This document shows, one piece after another, positions 41,291-50,114 of a stretch of DNA of 64,000 nucleotides. The stretch covers positions 1 to 64,000 of the forward strand of contig JAGAIW010000035.1 in assembly GCA_017626305.1 (NCBI GenBank), in the 5' to 3' direction. The notes beneath the pieces are model-generated. The model searched no databases. It was given only the letters and a program-made list of their open reading frames with translations, and had not been told where the DNA came from. The position numbers and the translations under genes were made by a program. Origin of the DNA: Clostridia bacterium (lineage in GTDB: Bacteria > Bacillota > Clostridia > Christensenellales > Borkfalkiaceae). Every line of letters starts with the position of its first letter. The first letter of the stretch is position 1.

Positions 41291-42862
41291 TTATTCTTCT
41301 TGCGTTTTTCGTTCTTCTTTCCTACGAGAAAAATGCAGCACGAGAAACACAAACCCGACGAATAAGCCCACAGCCACCGCCCACATAATCAAACAGCTCA
41401 CGACGCTGCCTAAGTTAACGCAAGCGCCTGCAATTAAGTACGCCACGACGGCAATCGCCGCTACGACGGACGCATACGGGAGCTGCGTGTTGACGTGTTC
41501 TACGTGGTTGCATTGCGCCCCTGCCGACGCCAAAATGGTAGTATCGGAAATAGGCGAGATATGGTCGCCGAATACCGCGCCACCCAGCGTTGCGGAAACG
41601 GTGAGAATGGTAAGCGTTCCGCTGCCGCCCAAAATGGTTACCGCAATGGGTACGAGCACGCCAAACGTGCCCCACGACGTTCCCGTCGCAAAAGCAATCG
41701 CGCCAGCCAACACGAAGAAAATGGCAGGGAATAAGAACTGCGGGAACGCGCTGCCGGCAAGGTTATTTTTGACAAACGCCTGCGCGTCGAGATAGCCGCC
41801 CTTTGCGCCCATGATACCCGAAAGCGACCAGGCAAAGGTCAAAATAAGTATGGCAGGCACCATGGCTTTAAAGCCCGCCGTAAAGCTGCCCGTAATTTCC
41901 TTAAAGGAAACGACGCCCGAAAGCATGTAATACAGGGCGATAGCAAACAGCGCCACCGTCGAACCGATCGCCAGCGACATACCCGCGTCGCAGTTGGAAA
42001 ACGCTTCGATTACGTTTTGCGATTGCAATTCCGTGCCGATTAAGCCCGTATCCCAGTTATAGAAAAAGCCCGTGTACAGCATACCGCCGATACAACAAAC
42101 GATCAACAGGATTACGGGAATAAGCAAATGACGAACCTTACCTTTGGGATTGCTTTCCACTTCTTCGGACGTTTCGTCGTCGCTTTCTACACCCGCATGG
42201 ACGTCGCCCGTCGTTTCTGCGATTATATCGTTCTTTTTCATTTTACCGAAATCAAAACGGAAATAGCACAGCGCAAACACCATGACGATTGTCAAAATCG
42301 CGTATACGTTGAAGGGAATGGTGCTCATAAACACCATTAAGCCGTCCCCTTCCAGCTCTCCTGCTACCGCCGCAGCCCAGCTGGAAATGGGCGCGATAAT
42401 GCAAATGGGCGCAGCCGTTGCGTCAATGATATACGCAAGCTTGGAACGGGCAATTTTGAACTTATCCGTAACGGGACGCATAACCGAACCCACCGTAAGG
42501 CAGTTGAAATAATCGTCGACGAAAATCAAACAGCCCAGCCCTGCGGTTGCCGCCAAAGCGCCGCCCTTAGAACGGATTTTTTGGCTTGCCCATTCGCCGT
42601 ACGCTTTCGCGCCGCCCGATTTTTGCATTAAAACGACGAGTATCCCCAACACGACAAGGAATACGATAATGGGCGTATTCGAGCCCACCTTTTCACTCAT
42701 CACTTGATACAGCGTAAACATTGCCTTTAACGGATCGCCGCCAGCGTACATCAACGCGCCGACGAAAATTCCGAAAAAGAGCGAAATATAAACCTGCTTG
42801 GTAAGTAACGCCAACACAATGGCAATCAGCGCAGGCAAAAACGCCCATAACGTGCCTTCCAT
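41291..42862 (-). CDS. NhaC-family Na+/H+ antiporter
   Basis: A 523-residue polytopic membrane protein with about twelve hydrophobic segments. IFVDDYFNCLTVGSVMRPVTD and GTSWGTFGVLVPIA followed by GGAVFGDHISPISDTTILAS are the diagnostic blocks of the NhaC superfamily, which exchanges Na+ (or organic acids) with protons. A charged cytoplasmic loop (AGVESDDETSEEVESNPKGK) sits mid-protein. The start at 42862 follows GGGGGAAG. It is a single gene with its own promoter. Confidence 0.9.
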   Translation of the reverse strand: MEGTLWAFLPALIAIVLALLTKQVYISLFFGIFVGALMYAGGDPLKAMFTLYQVMSEKVGSNTPIIVFLVVLGILVVLMQKSGGAKAYGEWASQKIRSKGGALAATAGLGCLIFVDDYFNCLTVGSVMRPVTDKFKIARSKLAYIIDATAAPICIIAPISSWAAAVAGELEGDGLMVFMSTIPFNVYAILTIVMVFALCYFRFDFGKMKKNDIIAETTGDVHAGVESDDETSEEVESNPKGKVRHLLIPVILLIVCCIGGMLYTGFFYNWDTGLIGTELQSQNVIEAFSNCDAGMSLAIGSTVALFAIALYYMLSGVVSFKEITGSFTAGFKAMVPAILILTFAWSLSGIMGAKGGYLDAQAFVKNNLAGSAFPQFLFPAIFFVLAGAIAFATGTSWGTFGVLVPIAVTILGGSGTLTILTVSATLGGAVFGDHISPISDTTILASAGAQCNHVEHVNTQLPYASVVAAIAVVAYLIAGACVNLGSVVSCLIMWAVAVGLFVGFVFLVLHFSRRKEERKTQEE

Positions 42863-42892
42863 ATTCTTCCCCCTTTTTATGCGGTTATCAAA

Positions 42893-42922
42893 AGTATAGC
42901 ACATATGCGCATTTGTTGTCAA
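42893..42922 (-). promoter_or_regulatory. Promoter of nhaC-like gene
   Basis: Minus strand TTGACA (42922-42917), an 18-base spacer, TATACT (42898-42893). Confidence 0.82.
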
Positions 42923-42947
42923 ATGGATTTGCAAGTGTAAAAATAAA

Positions 42948-42982
42948 TACGGCGCAACCTTTTGGCTGCGTCGTATATTTTA
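42948..42982. terminator. Terminator after the 43032 gene
   Basis: TACGGCGCAACC pairs with GGCTGCGTCGTA (one mismatch, G-U tolerant on the minus strand), with T-rich flanks on both sides. A near-identical hairpin is at 45076-45105, so this is a repeated terminator module. Confidence 0.75.
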
Positions 42983-43031
42983 TTTTTGTGGATAAGCTTA
43001 TTCGGTGTATTCTACAATCAAGCGCAACGCC

Positions 43032-44972
43032 TTACGCAAAAAATACCGTTTTTATCGACCATGCGCGCACTTCGTCAATGCGCAATTTGTACCCGTTTTC
43101 AAAGCGTTCAAGCGTAAGCGGCGTCTTATTCCCAAATTCATCCATAAGATACGCTTTTTCCCCTTGTACGTTCCGTACGATTAACTGAATATTCTTTTGT
43201 TCGGCGATTGTCGGCACAATCACGCTAACGTTGACAAGTCTTCCGTCCTTGTTTTCAATAGGCGAAAGCATCAAACGGTTACGGGAAATTTGTTCGACGA
43301 GTAGCCCACCCGTAATCGAACGGATTGCGCGATTAACCTGTTGCCGTTTCACCCAAGGGAAAGTATCGTCATCACTACGATACCCCTGCACGAACCACGT
43401 TCCACCCAGCGACGTGCGTACAATCGCCGACGCAATTGCATTCTCTTCGCTGTTTTCTACTTGTCCCATACCCAATTCTAAACGGTAAACCCCCAGCGTT
43501 TCCGCACGGTTTTCGGTATCGATTAAAGCGTACGTTTTTTTCTCGAATAGATTTTTTCCCCAACACCGCTTAGCAAAGCCTTCGTTCAAAGCATGGTCGG
43601 TAAATTCTTCTACGTAGCACTTATCCGCAATATGCTTTGCCCCTACGCCGAGCAACCGACCAAAGCCACGCTGACAAAGCGCAAAAATCGCCGCCGCGCT
43701 AGTCGCTACGGGAGCGGCAAGCAAGACTTTCAATTCTTCTTCCGTAATCGTATCGGCAAAGTTTTCGTCAAAATAATACGCGCCGCCTTTGGTTTTTTCG
43801 TACGTCATGGGAATACCGTAATGGTTATAATCTCTACCGTACAAGGCGGGGATTTTCGCCCAATCTTTGCCCGTGGCGTTCCAATAGTTCTTCGGATAGA
43901 AAATTTGTAAGCCCGATTTTCTACCCCCTGCATGATTGCATGCCGCAAGCGTTTCCCAGTACGCCCTACGTTTCTTGCTCTCTTGTAAAACGTCTTGAAA
44001 CAATTCAAAATCGCACAGCCGCCAACATTTCACGCTGACGCTATTAAACCCGCTTGCAAGGTGCACGGACGTTTCAAAAGACGTGCCGTAAGCTGTTTTT
44101 GAATAGTACGTGGACGGATAATTTTCAATTTCGTTGCAGTACTCGTCTACAAAATCGGGGAGCTTGGCAAGCTGCCAGCCCGTTTCATACGTCTTATCGG
44201 TCAATGCAGTAGGATAGATATCCGAATACGATCCCGAGCCGCTACGGCTGCGTATCGTTTTACCCGTCGCATTATGCATAGCTTCCATACAACGGACAAA
44301 TCCTTCGCCTGCGAAATGCCCGTGTTCTACGCCCATATGCGTCGTAGGAGAATTTTTCGCCACGGTCAAAGCCATTTCATAGCAAAAATCTGCCATCCCT
44401 TCATAGGAAAATTCGACGTATTTTTCACGGAAAACAGGTTCGTTCTCCACTTTTTCGGCAAGCTCTTCACGCGTATACGCCGTAGCGTTACGTTTGTTAA
44501 ATTCTTCTATGCAAAGCGGACAAAAACAACGCAAGCCGCCGTCCCAGTTTTTAATACGCAAATCGTCGTCAAAATACAGCGTATCGGGGGCAAGCTCTTT
44601 GGCTATCAAAGAAAGACTTTTCGCCTTTTTCTTACGATAGTATTTACTTCTCCAACACATTTGCCCGTAGCTTATCTCTCCGTTCATATCCACGGAAAAA
44701 TCTTCACAATCGTATACGTATAAATCGCTTTTCGCATGTCCGTGGCCAAAAGGACAGGTTTCAACGGAAAAGCGTATGCCGAGTTTGTTTATTTCTTCCT
44801 TAAAACGTTTCGCCGTCGGCAACACTTTTTGTAATCTCTCAAAATTGTTGTTGATACCATGCTCTAAAAAAACCCAAATTTCGTCGCATGCGCCTGCGTT
44901 TTCTTGCAAAGCGGCCAAAATTTCCCGTTCAAACTCTATGATTTGCGCAATTTCCAACCTATGTTTCAGCAT
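43032..44972 (-). CDS. Putative TIM-barrel glycoside hydrolase
   Basis: A 646-residue soluble protein without a signal peptide, not assignable to a family by eye. The pattern of an N-terminal barrel (EIWVFLEHGIN, DTLYFDDDLRIKNWDG with clustered acidic residues, RCFCPLCIEEFNKR, THMGVEHGHFAGEG) and a C-terminal beta domain (YGIPMTY, YRLELGMGQVENSEE, IRVDEVRAW-like end) resembles GH42-like or alpha-galactosidase-like enzymes. The CFCPLC cysteines could bind zinc, as in GH42. AAGGAGC precedes the ATG. It has its own promoter and lies after the MurNAc-type genes. Confidence 0.62.
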   Translation of the reverse strand: MLKHRLEIAQIIEFEREILAALQENAGACDEIWVFLEHGINNNFERLQKVLPTAKRFKEEINKLGIRFSVETCPFGHGHAKSDLYVYDCEDFSVDMNGEISYGQMCWRSKYYRKKKAKSLSLIAKELAPDTLYFDDDLRIKNWDGGLRCFCPLCIEEFNKRNATAYTREELAEKVENEPVFREKYVEFSYEGMADFCYEMALTVAKNSPTTHMGVEHGHFAGEGFVRCMEAMHNATGKTIRSRSGSGSYSDIYPTALTDKTYETGWQLAKLPDFVDEYCNEIENYPSTYYSKTAYGTSFETSVHLASGFNSVSVKCWRLCDFELFQDVLQESKKRRAYWETLAACNHAGGRKSGLQIFYPKNYWNATGKDWAKIPALYGRDYNHYGIPMTYEKTKGGAYYFDENFADTITEEELKVLLAAPVATSAAAIFALCQRGFGRLLGVGAKHIADKCYVEEFTDHALNEGFAKRCWGKNLFEKKTYALIDTENRAETLGVYRLELGMGQVENSEENAIASAIVRTSLGGTWFVQGYRSDDDTFPWVKRQQVNRAIRSITGGLLVEQISRNRLMLSPIENKDGRLVNVSVIVPTIAEQKNIQLIVRNVQGEKAYLMDEFGNKTPLTLERFENGYKLRIDEVRAWSIKTVFFA

Positions 44973-45003
44973 AAAAAATAGCTCCTTTTGACAAATTTTC
45001 TAT

Positions 45004-45032
45004 ATTATACTATCCAGCGGTATCATTGTCAA
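45004..45032 (-). promoter_or_regulatory. Promoter of the 43032-44972 gene
   Basis: Minus strand TTGACA (45032-45027), a 17-base spacer, TATAAT (45009-45004). Confidence 0.9.
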
Positions 45033-45075
45033 TGGATTTATTTGAAGACTTTTTGAAGTTTTTTGAACCTAATCA

Positions 45076-45105
45076 ATACGACGCAACCCTTGGGCTGCGT
45101 CGTAT
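45076..45105. terminator. Terminator after murQ
   Basis: ATACGACGCAACCC faces GGGCTGCGTCGTAT with one mismatch. It lies 20 bases past the murQ stop and repeats the hairpin at 42948-42982. Confidence 0.7.
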
Positions 45106-45127
45106 ATTTTTTATTTCATGTATAACC

Positions 45128-45937
45128 TTACTCTATCATTTCGCCTACTGCCGCGCGGATATTCCAGTCGTTTTCCTGTAACGCTTTACGGGACGTTTCT
45201 TCATTCCAGCCCGTAATTGCTTCTACGATACCGATCATTCTCTTTTCCAACTTGACATTCAACGGTTTTAAGTTAATCATCCAGTTTTTATACACGTAGC
45301 CCCGTTTTACCATAGCACAGGTGGAAAGCATATTCAAGATAATCTTTTGCGCCGTACCCGCTTTCATACGAGTAGAACCCGTAATCACTTCCGCACCCGT
45401 ATCGGGACAAATGGCGATATCCGCCACACCGCATACGGGCGAACCTTCGTTAGACGTAATCGCCACAGTGGTTGCTCCTACGCTTTTCGCATATTCCAAA
45501 GCTTTCACTACGTACGCCGCGCCGCCTGCTACGCTAAGACCTACGACGACGTCGTCTTGATTAAGCTGATATTTTTTCAAATCTTCCACACCTTCCGTGG
45601 GGCTGTCTTCTACGTTTTCACTTGCCGCGGAAAGACATTTTTCTCCGCCGGCAATAATCCCCACGACCATGCCCTTAGGTACGCCGAACGTGGGAGGACA
45701 TTCCGCCGCGTCCATAACGCCAAGTCTACCCGAAGTACCCGCGCCCATATAGAATAATCTACCGCCCTTAGAAAATGCGTCCGTGACGGCGTCAACCGCC
45801 TTTTCTATATCTCCCGAAACAGCCTGTACCGCCTTGACTGCGTTCATATTTTCTTCATTGATAATAGCAATCATGGACGCCGTGTCCATTTTATCGATAT
45901 TCACCGTTTTGGGATTGATCATTTCCGTTTTTAACAT
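45128..45937 (-). CDS. murQ: N-acetylmuramic acid 6-phosphate etherase
   Basis: A 269-residue SIS-domain enzyme that cleaves the lactyl ether of MurNAc-6-phosphate to give GlcNAc-6-phosphate. LFYMGAGTSGRLGVMDAAECPPTFG, with the catalytic Glu, and VITGSTRMKAGTAQKIILNM are diagnostic. It is somewhat shorter at the C terminus than the usual about 300 residues. It lies four bases after a BadF-type sugar kinase, matching MurK-MurQ pairing for cell-wall sugar recycling. Confidence 0.92.
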   Translation of the reverse strand: MLKTEMINPKTVNIDKMDTASMIAIINEENMNAVKAVQAVSGDIEKAVDAVTDAFSKGGRLFYMGAGTSGRLGVMDAAECPPTFGVPKGMVVGIIAGGEKCLSAASENVEDSPTEGVEDLKKYQLNQDDVVVGLSVAGGAAYVVKALEYAKSVGATTVAITSNEGSPVCGVADIAICPDTGAEVITGSTRMKAGTAQKIILNMLSTCAMVKRGYVYKNWMINLKPLNVKLEKRMIGIVEAITGWNEETSRKALQENDWNIRAAVGEMIE

Positions 45938-45941
45938 AATT

Positions 45942-46889
45942 TTACTCCTTTACCGTTTTTTCTACGTTATACATAAACGCCGTATCGACGTTTTCACCCG
46001 CCAAACAAGCCGCTTGCCGTAAAGCACCGCATACGGGCGGAACTTGCGTAAACGCTAAGCGGTATTCCTTACCGATTTTATCGGCAATATATTCCCGATA
46101 AATTTCGTCTTTGAATATACCCCCAACAAACGCCGCTTTCGGCTTTTCTTCCGTAAGCTCTTGCCTTGCGCGCTTGACGAAACGGAGTATACTTTCCATA
46201 TTCTTCTGCATGATATTTATCGCCGCTTTATCCCCGTTTTTGTACGCCTTGGAAACAAGCGCCGCAAAACTGCCGATATAGTCAGGCGTTTGCTTACAAA
46301 GCTCTCCACGGGCGTCTTTGGGGTTTTTCCCTAAACGCTGGGTAATATATTCCGTCAACAGCGTTTTTTCACCCACGCCGTCTATATCGTTAAACGCGGC
46401 AATCAAGCCGTCGCGTCCCAAGGAAAAGCCGCTGCCGCCTTCTTCAAACAAAAAACCGTTGCCGCCGAATTTGAACACCGCGCCGTCCTTATACGCTGCA
46501 ATCAGCGAACCCGTACCCGCTATCACCGCAATCCCGTTTTCGCCCTGCAAACCCGTTTGAATGACGTTGACGATATCGCTGTCTACCCAAACGTTTGCAG
46601 CCGTTTCTTGCAGCGCGCCGCGCACCACAGCCGCATTATTACCCACACCGCAGCCCGCCGCGCCGATAAAGACGAACGTTTCGTCTTTTTTCTGGCAAAT
46701 CCCTGCGCCAGCATATGCTTCCGTCAAAGCCGTTTGTAAAAGCTTTACGGTGTTTTCCAAGCCGATATTTGATGGATTGCACCCCGACGATTTTTTACGG
46801 TATATAACGTTGCCTTCGCTATCGCACACCGCAACGTCCGTTTTCGTCCCCCCGCCGTCAATACCGATAAAATACCTTTTTTTATCCAT
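45942..46889 (-). CDS. BadF/BadG-type sugar kinase (GlcNAc/MurNAc kinase-like)
   Basis: A 315-residue ASKHA-fold kinase. YFIGIDGGGTKTDVAVCDSE is the phosphate-1 motif, IAVIAGTGSLIAAYKDG phosphate-2, and FGGNGFLFEEGGSGFSLGRDGL the sugar-binding region typical of GlcNAc/MurNAc kinases. Pairing with murQ suggests that it makes MurNAc-6-phosphate. The start at 46889 follows AGGAAA; the upstream TTG at 46910 is less likely. It lies 25 bases after the GH28-like gene. Confidence 0.86.
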   Translation of the reverse strand: MDKKRYFIGIDGGGTKTDVAVCDSEGNVIYRKKSSGCNPSNIGLENTVKLLQTALTEAYAGAGICQKKDETFVFIGAAGCGVGNNAAVVRGALQETAANVWVDSDIVNVIQTGLQGENGIAVIAGTGSLIAAYKDGAVFKFGGNGFLFEEGGSGFSLGRDGLIAAFNDIDGVGEKTLLTEYITQRLGKNPKDARGELCKQTPDYIGSFAALVSKAYKNGDKAAINIMQKNMESILRFVKRARQELTEEKPKAAFVGGIFKDEIYREYIADKIGKEYRLAFTQVPPVCGALRQAACLAGENVDTAFMYNVEKTVKE

Positions 46890-46914
46890 ATGTTTTTTCC
46901 TAAATAGCAATCTT

Positions 46915-48312
46915 TTATTTATACACTAATGCGTTTACTTTTTCAAACACGCAAGCTTTTCTAACATCAGGACGGTTGGTTTCCACCGTTACGTTTTCCA
47001 CCGTCAACCCGTCTATATATCGAAAATAAATGCCTTTTGCAGGTAAAATACGCCCGTATACGTATACTTCGGGATAGTCTTGCGCTTCTTCGGGAACGTC
47101 TTTGTTAAAGCTTTGCACACCGCCGTCCAAAGACAGATGAATATTCCGCAAAACGATATTCTTCAAGGGTCTGCCTTCCAAGCCGCAAACGTTGGACGTC
47201 ATTTGCCAGTCGCTTTCCGCCGTGTTGCCGTCGTTGGTATCGTCAAAGCTTTCCGCCCTACCGAACACCCAAGGCTTTTGGTAAAAATCGTTTCGGATAT
47301 AGCTTGCATAATTCCAAGCAACGACTTCGTACGGTTCGTACGGACCGCTTGCTACGACGTTTTCAATTAAAACGTTTTTGATTTCACCGATTTCGCGCCC
47401 AGCAGGTCCGCGCATACGCTTACCTAAATGGATAAACAACGGCGTGTTGACGTTGCGCATTATTACGTTTTTGATGGTAATCCCGTCGATAACCGCCCCG
47501 TCTACGCTTTCAATGGCAATACCGCACATTCTCGTTTCGTAAACGTCGATATTTTCAATATGGATATTTTCAAATCCGCCGTTGGTTTCCGTACCGAATT
47601 TAATGGCGTTACAACGGCTTTTGAGTTTACAATCCCACACGCGAACGTCCCTACATACGTCTAAACGGTTGAGCGTATACGAGCTTTTGAATACAATCGC
47701 GTCGTCGCCTGCTTCCACCTGACAATCGTGCACACGCGCATTTTTCGAGTTATCCAGCGAAATACCGTCTATGTATACGCGCATTTTTAAGCCGAATACG
47801 TCTACGTTTTCACAGCCCGCAAAATGCACGCCAAGGTCGGTAACGTGGTTGATTTCCAAACCGCTCACCCGTACGTTTTTACAGTTTTTAAACGCGATAC
47901 ATTTTGCTCCGCGGTGGACGATTTTTCGTTTGTTTTCTTCGTCCCATACCGAGCGCATATCGATTTTACCTTCACCGTAAATAGCGATATTTTCACAATC
48001 GATTGCCACGAACATAGACGGATAATAATAGGTATGTGACGCGTCTTGATAGATAGGATAGTCGATAACTTCGTTTTCCGCGTAATCGTTAAAATCCAAG
48101 CTGCCTAAAATAACGGCGTCTTTTTCCAAACGGATATGCACGTTGCTTTTCAAATAGACCGTGGATAATACGTATTCGCCTTTCGGAAATACGATTTCGC
48201 CGCCGCCCGCTTGAAAACAATCGTCTATCGCCTTTTGCAGGGCTTGCGTTTGCAAACTTTCCGCCCCTGTATCCGTTATATAATTTTTTATATTGAATTG
48301 TTTAACTTGCAT
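46915..48312 (-). CDS. GH28-like (polygalacturonase family) protein
   Basis: A 465-residue right-handed beta-helix protein. The N terminus AIDDCFQAGGGEIVFPKGEY is typical of GH28. The catalytic block is modified: IDGISLDNSKN stands for the NTD motif and VEAGDDAIVFKS keeps the Asp pair, but the Gly-His motif is replaced by SRCNAIKFGT and no clear RIK motif follows. There is no signal peptide, so it would act inside the cell. It may use another substrate than pectin. It is co-transcribed with the sugar kinase and murQ. Confidence 0.8.
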   Translation of the reverse strand: MQVKQFNIKNYITDTGAESLQTQALQKAIDDCFQAGGGEIVFPKGEYVLSTVYLKSNVHIRLEKDAVILGSLDFNDYAENEVIDYPIYQDASHTYYYPSMFVAIDCENIAIYGEGKIDMRSVWDEENKRKIVHRGAKCIAFKNCKNVRVSGLEINHVTDLGVHFAGCENVDVFGLKMRVYIDGISLDNSKNARVHDCQVEAGDDAIVFKSSYTLNRLDVCRDVRVWDCKLKSRCNAIKFGTETNGGFENIHIENIDVYETRMCGIAIESVDGAVIDGITIKNVIMRNVNTPLFIHLGKRMRGPAGREIGEIKNVLIENVVASGPYEPYEVVAWNYASYIRNDFYQKPWVFGRAESFDDTNDGNTAESDWQMTSNVCGLEGRPLKNIVLRNIHLSLDGGVQSFNKDVPEEAQDYPEVYVYGRILPAKGIYFRYIDGLTVENVTVETNRPDVRKACVFEKVNALVYK

Positions 48313-48335
48313 CTTATTTTCTCTTTCACAAGGAT

Positions 48336-48364
48336 AACCGCAACCCCAAAATGGAGTTACGGTT
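48336..48364. terminator. Intergenic hairpin between hydrolase genes
   Basis: AACCGCAACCCC (48336-48347) pairs with GGAGTTACGGTT (48353-48364), with G-U pairs. The T tract lies on the plus-strand side, so on the minus strand it is more likely a processing or attenuation structure inside the operon than a full terminator. Confidence 0.5.
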
Positions 48365-48389
48365 TCCCCTTTTTTTTGTTTTGATTTTT

Positions 48390-50093
48390 TTAATAAGGAA
48401 TAACAAACGTCGCTTCACCCGCGTTATGCGTCAACGTCAGCTTGCCGTTTTCAAGGGCAACGTCTTCTCTTTCGCCGTTTTTATACAGCGCCGCGTTTTC
48501 GTAGTCTTTGCCAAAATCAAGCGTAACCGTTTGTCTTGCGTTTTCGTCTTGATATTGCGGGTCTACGACGTTTTGCGCCATATACATGTATCTGTCGTTT
48601 TCCTTGTCGTACAGCTCGGTAACCAGCCCACATTCCTTGTCGAACGCGACGTTCTTCAATACTTGGAATACGTTATCCTTTTGCGCTTCTTGAACGTGCG
48701 CGACGGGATACGTAGAATTTTCCACCCAGTAAACGTTGCTGGTTACGTAGTCAAAGTTCAAAATCGTCGGCGCAAACTTTTGGTCTTCCGCCATGATTTT
48801 TTGCATGAAGTAGTACAGCTTAGTACGATTGCCGTAACGGGAAATGAACGCCGATCCGTCGGGGTAGTTCGTACCGCGTTGACCTTTAAATTCGTTACCC
48901 TTATTAAAATAGGTGTAATATACGATTTGTTTTACGCCGAACCCAAGAATCATATTATTCAGCCAACGCGCGCCTTCTTCCGTCACTTGACGGGTAACGA
49001 CGTCCTGCGTAAGCCCGTTGATTTCCGAACTCGTTTGCGTTACGTTATAGAATTTTACGCCCTTTTCCTTACATACGTCCGCCGTTACCTGCATGCTAGG
49101 GATATATTCCCTGCGAATACCGTTTCCGCGCAAAGGATAGCTATCCCACATTACGTAGTCCGCGCCTGTATGTTCGATATATTCGCGCATATAATTGCCG
49201 TAGCGTTTATAGCCTTCTACCGTTTCGGTTGCCTTTGCTTTTTGCTTCGCCTGTTCTTCGGCGGCGGCTTTGGCAAGACGTTCGCTTTCTATCGATTCGT
49301 CGTACGTTTGGATGTTCCCGTTTTCGTCACGGTCTTCTCTATACTGACTTTCGTACATATACAGAGATTCGGGAATGGTTTTCGCGTTCCAGCCTTCCCA
49401 ACCGGGATAGCCCCAAAAATAGGGATAGAAGGGATACACTTGGTTCAGATTATACTGTACGAACGCATCAGGGCATACGCGCTTAATCGCGCGGTAAGTA
49501 TCCCCGTAGAAGGTTACGTGCTTGAAGTTGGGTTCGTCTTTGAGCTGTACGCCGTAGAACCCTTTACAGTTCATATACGGAGTCATACAAAATCTGACGT
49601 ATTCGTCCACTTGTTCTTGCGTTTTGAATGGACTATGCTCGCCCACCAAGCCAAAACCCATCAGGTCAATAATCATTTTCACACCGTCGCCGTTTTCGTC
49701 CGCTAGCTTGACCACCGTGGGAGAGTTGGGGTCAGGTTCGCCCTTTTCATTGACACCGACGATACCTTCGGACAGCCATTGCAATCGAAGATCGGTCATG
49801 ATAATCTTTTCAATACCGCCTGCTACGACGCGGTCCATAACCCTTTTTGCCATGGACGTTTCCCAGTCTTCGCCTTGGTATTTGCCTGCCGTTTGCATAA
49901 GCAAAATATCAAAACCGCAGTCCTTATATTCCTTATAACGTTCCACCGTACGGAAATCTTCACCAGCCCACCCGCGAATGGGCGGGGTTCTGTTCAAATC
50001 TTCGTTCCACGTGCCGTCGTTGGGCGGAGTGTAGCAATAAAAGCTAAACTGATGCTTATACGCCGAATAGTCGGGTGCATTTTTCCTTTTCAT
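48390..50093 (-). CDS. Putative glycoside hydrolase, leaderless paralogue
   Basis: A 567-residue protein closely related to the next gene. They share QLKDEPNFKHVTFYGDTYR, FWGYPGWEG, DYVMWDSYPLRG, KQIVYYTYFNKG and KFAPTILNFDYVTSN. This copy begins MKRKNAPDYSAYKHQF, starting where the mature part of the paralogue starts, with no signal peptide or lipobox. A barrel-type hydrolase fold is likely: the DEP and DSYP segments could carry acidic catalytic residues. No family is firmly recognised. A charged insertion (AKAAAEEQAKQKAKATE) is unique to it. AAGGAGA precedes the ATG. Confidence 0.68.
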   Translation of the reverse strand: MKRKNAPDYSAYKHQFSFYCYTPPNDGTWNEDLNRTPPIRGWAGEDFRTVERYKEYKDCGFDILLMQTAGKYQGEDWETSMAKRVMDRVVAGGIEKIIMTDLRLQWLSEGIVGVNEKGEPDPNSPTVVKLADENGDGVKMIIDLMGFGLVGEHSPFKTQEQVDEYVRFCMTPYMNCKGFYGVQLKDEPNFKHVTFYGDTYRAIKRVCPDAFVQYNLNQVYPFYPYFWGYPGWEGWNAKTIPESLYMYESQYREDRDENGNIQTYDESIESERLAKAAAEEQAKQKAKATETVEGYKRYGNYMREYIEHTGADYVMWDSYPLRGNGIRREYIPSMQVTADVCKEKGVKFYNVTQTSSEINGLTQDVVTRQVTEEGARWLNNMILGFGVKQIVYYTYFNKGNEFKGQRGTNYPDGSAFISRYGNRTKLYYFMQKIMAEDQKFAPTILNFDYVTSNVYWVENSTYPVAHVQEAQKDNVFQVLKNVAFDKECGLVTELYDKENDRYMYMAQNVVDPQYQDENARQTVTLDFGKDYENAALYKNGEREDVALENGKLTLTHNAGEATFVIPY

Positions 50094-50114
50094 AATTTAT
50101 CTCCTTTTACGATC

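Noticed and set aside
48351..49706. 451-codon plus-strand frame opposite the GH-like gene
   Set aside because: Shadow of the minus-strand gene; the same type of shadow appears opposite its paralogue at 50148-51377, following shared codons.
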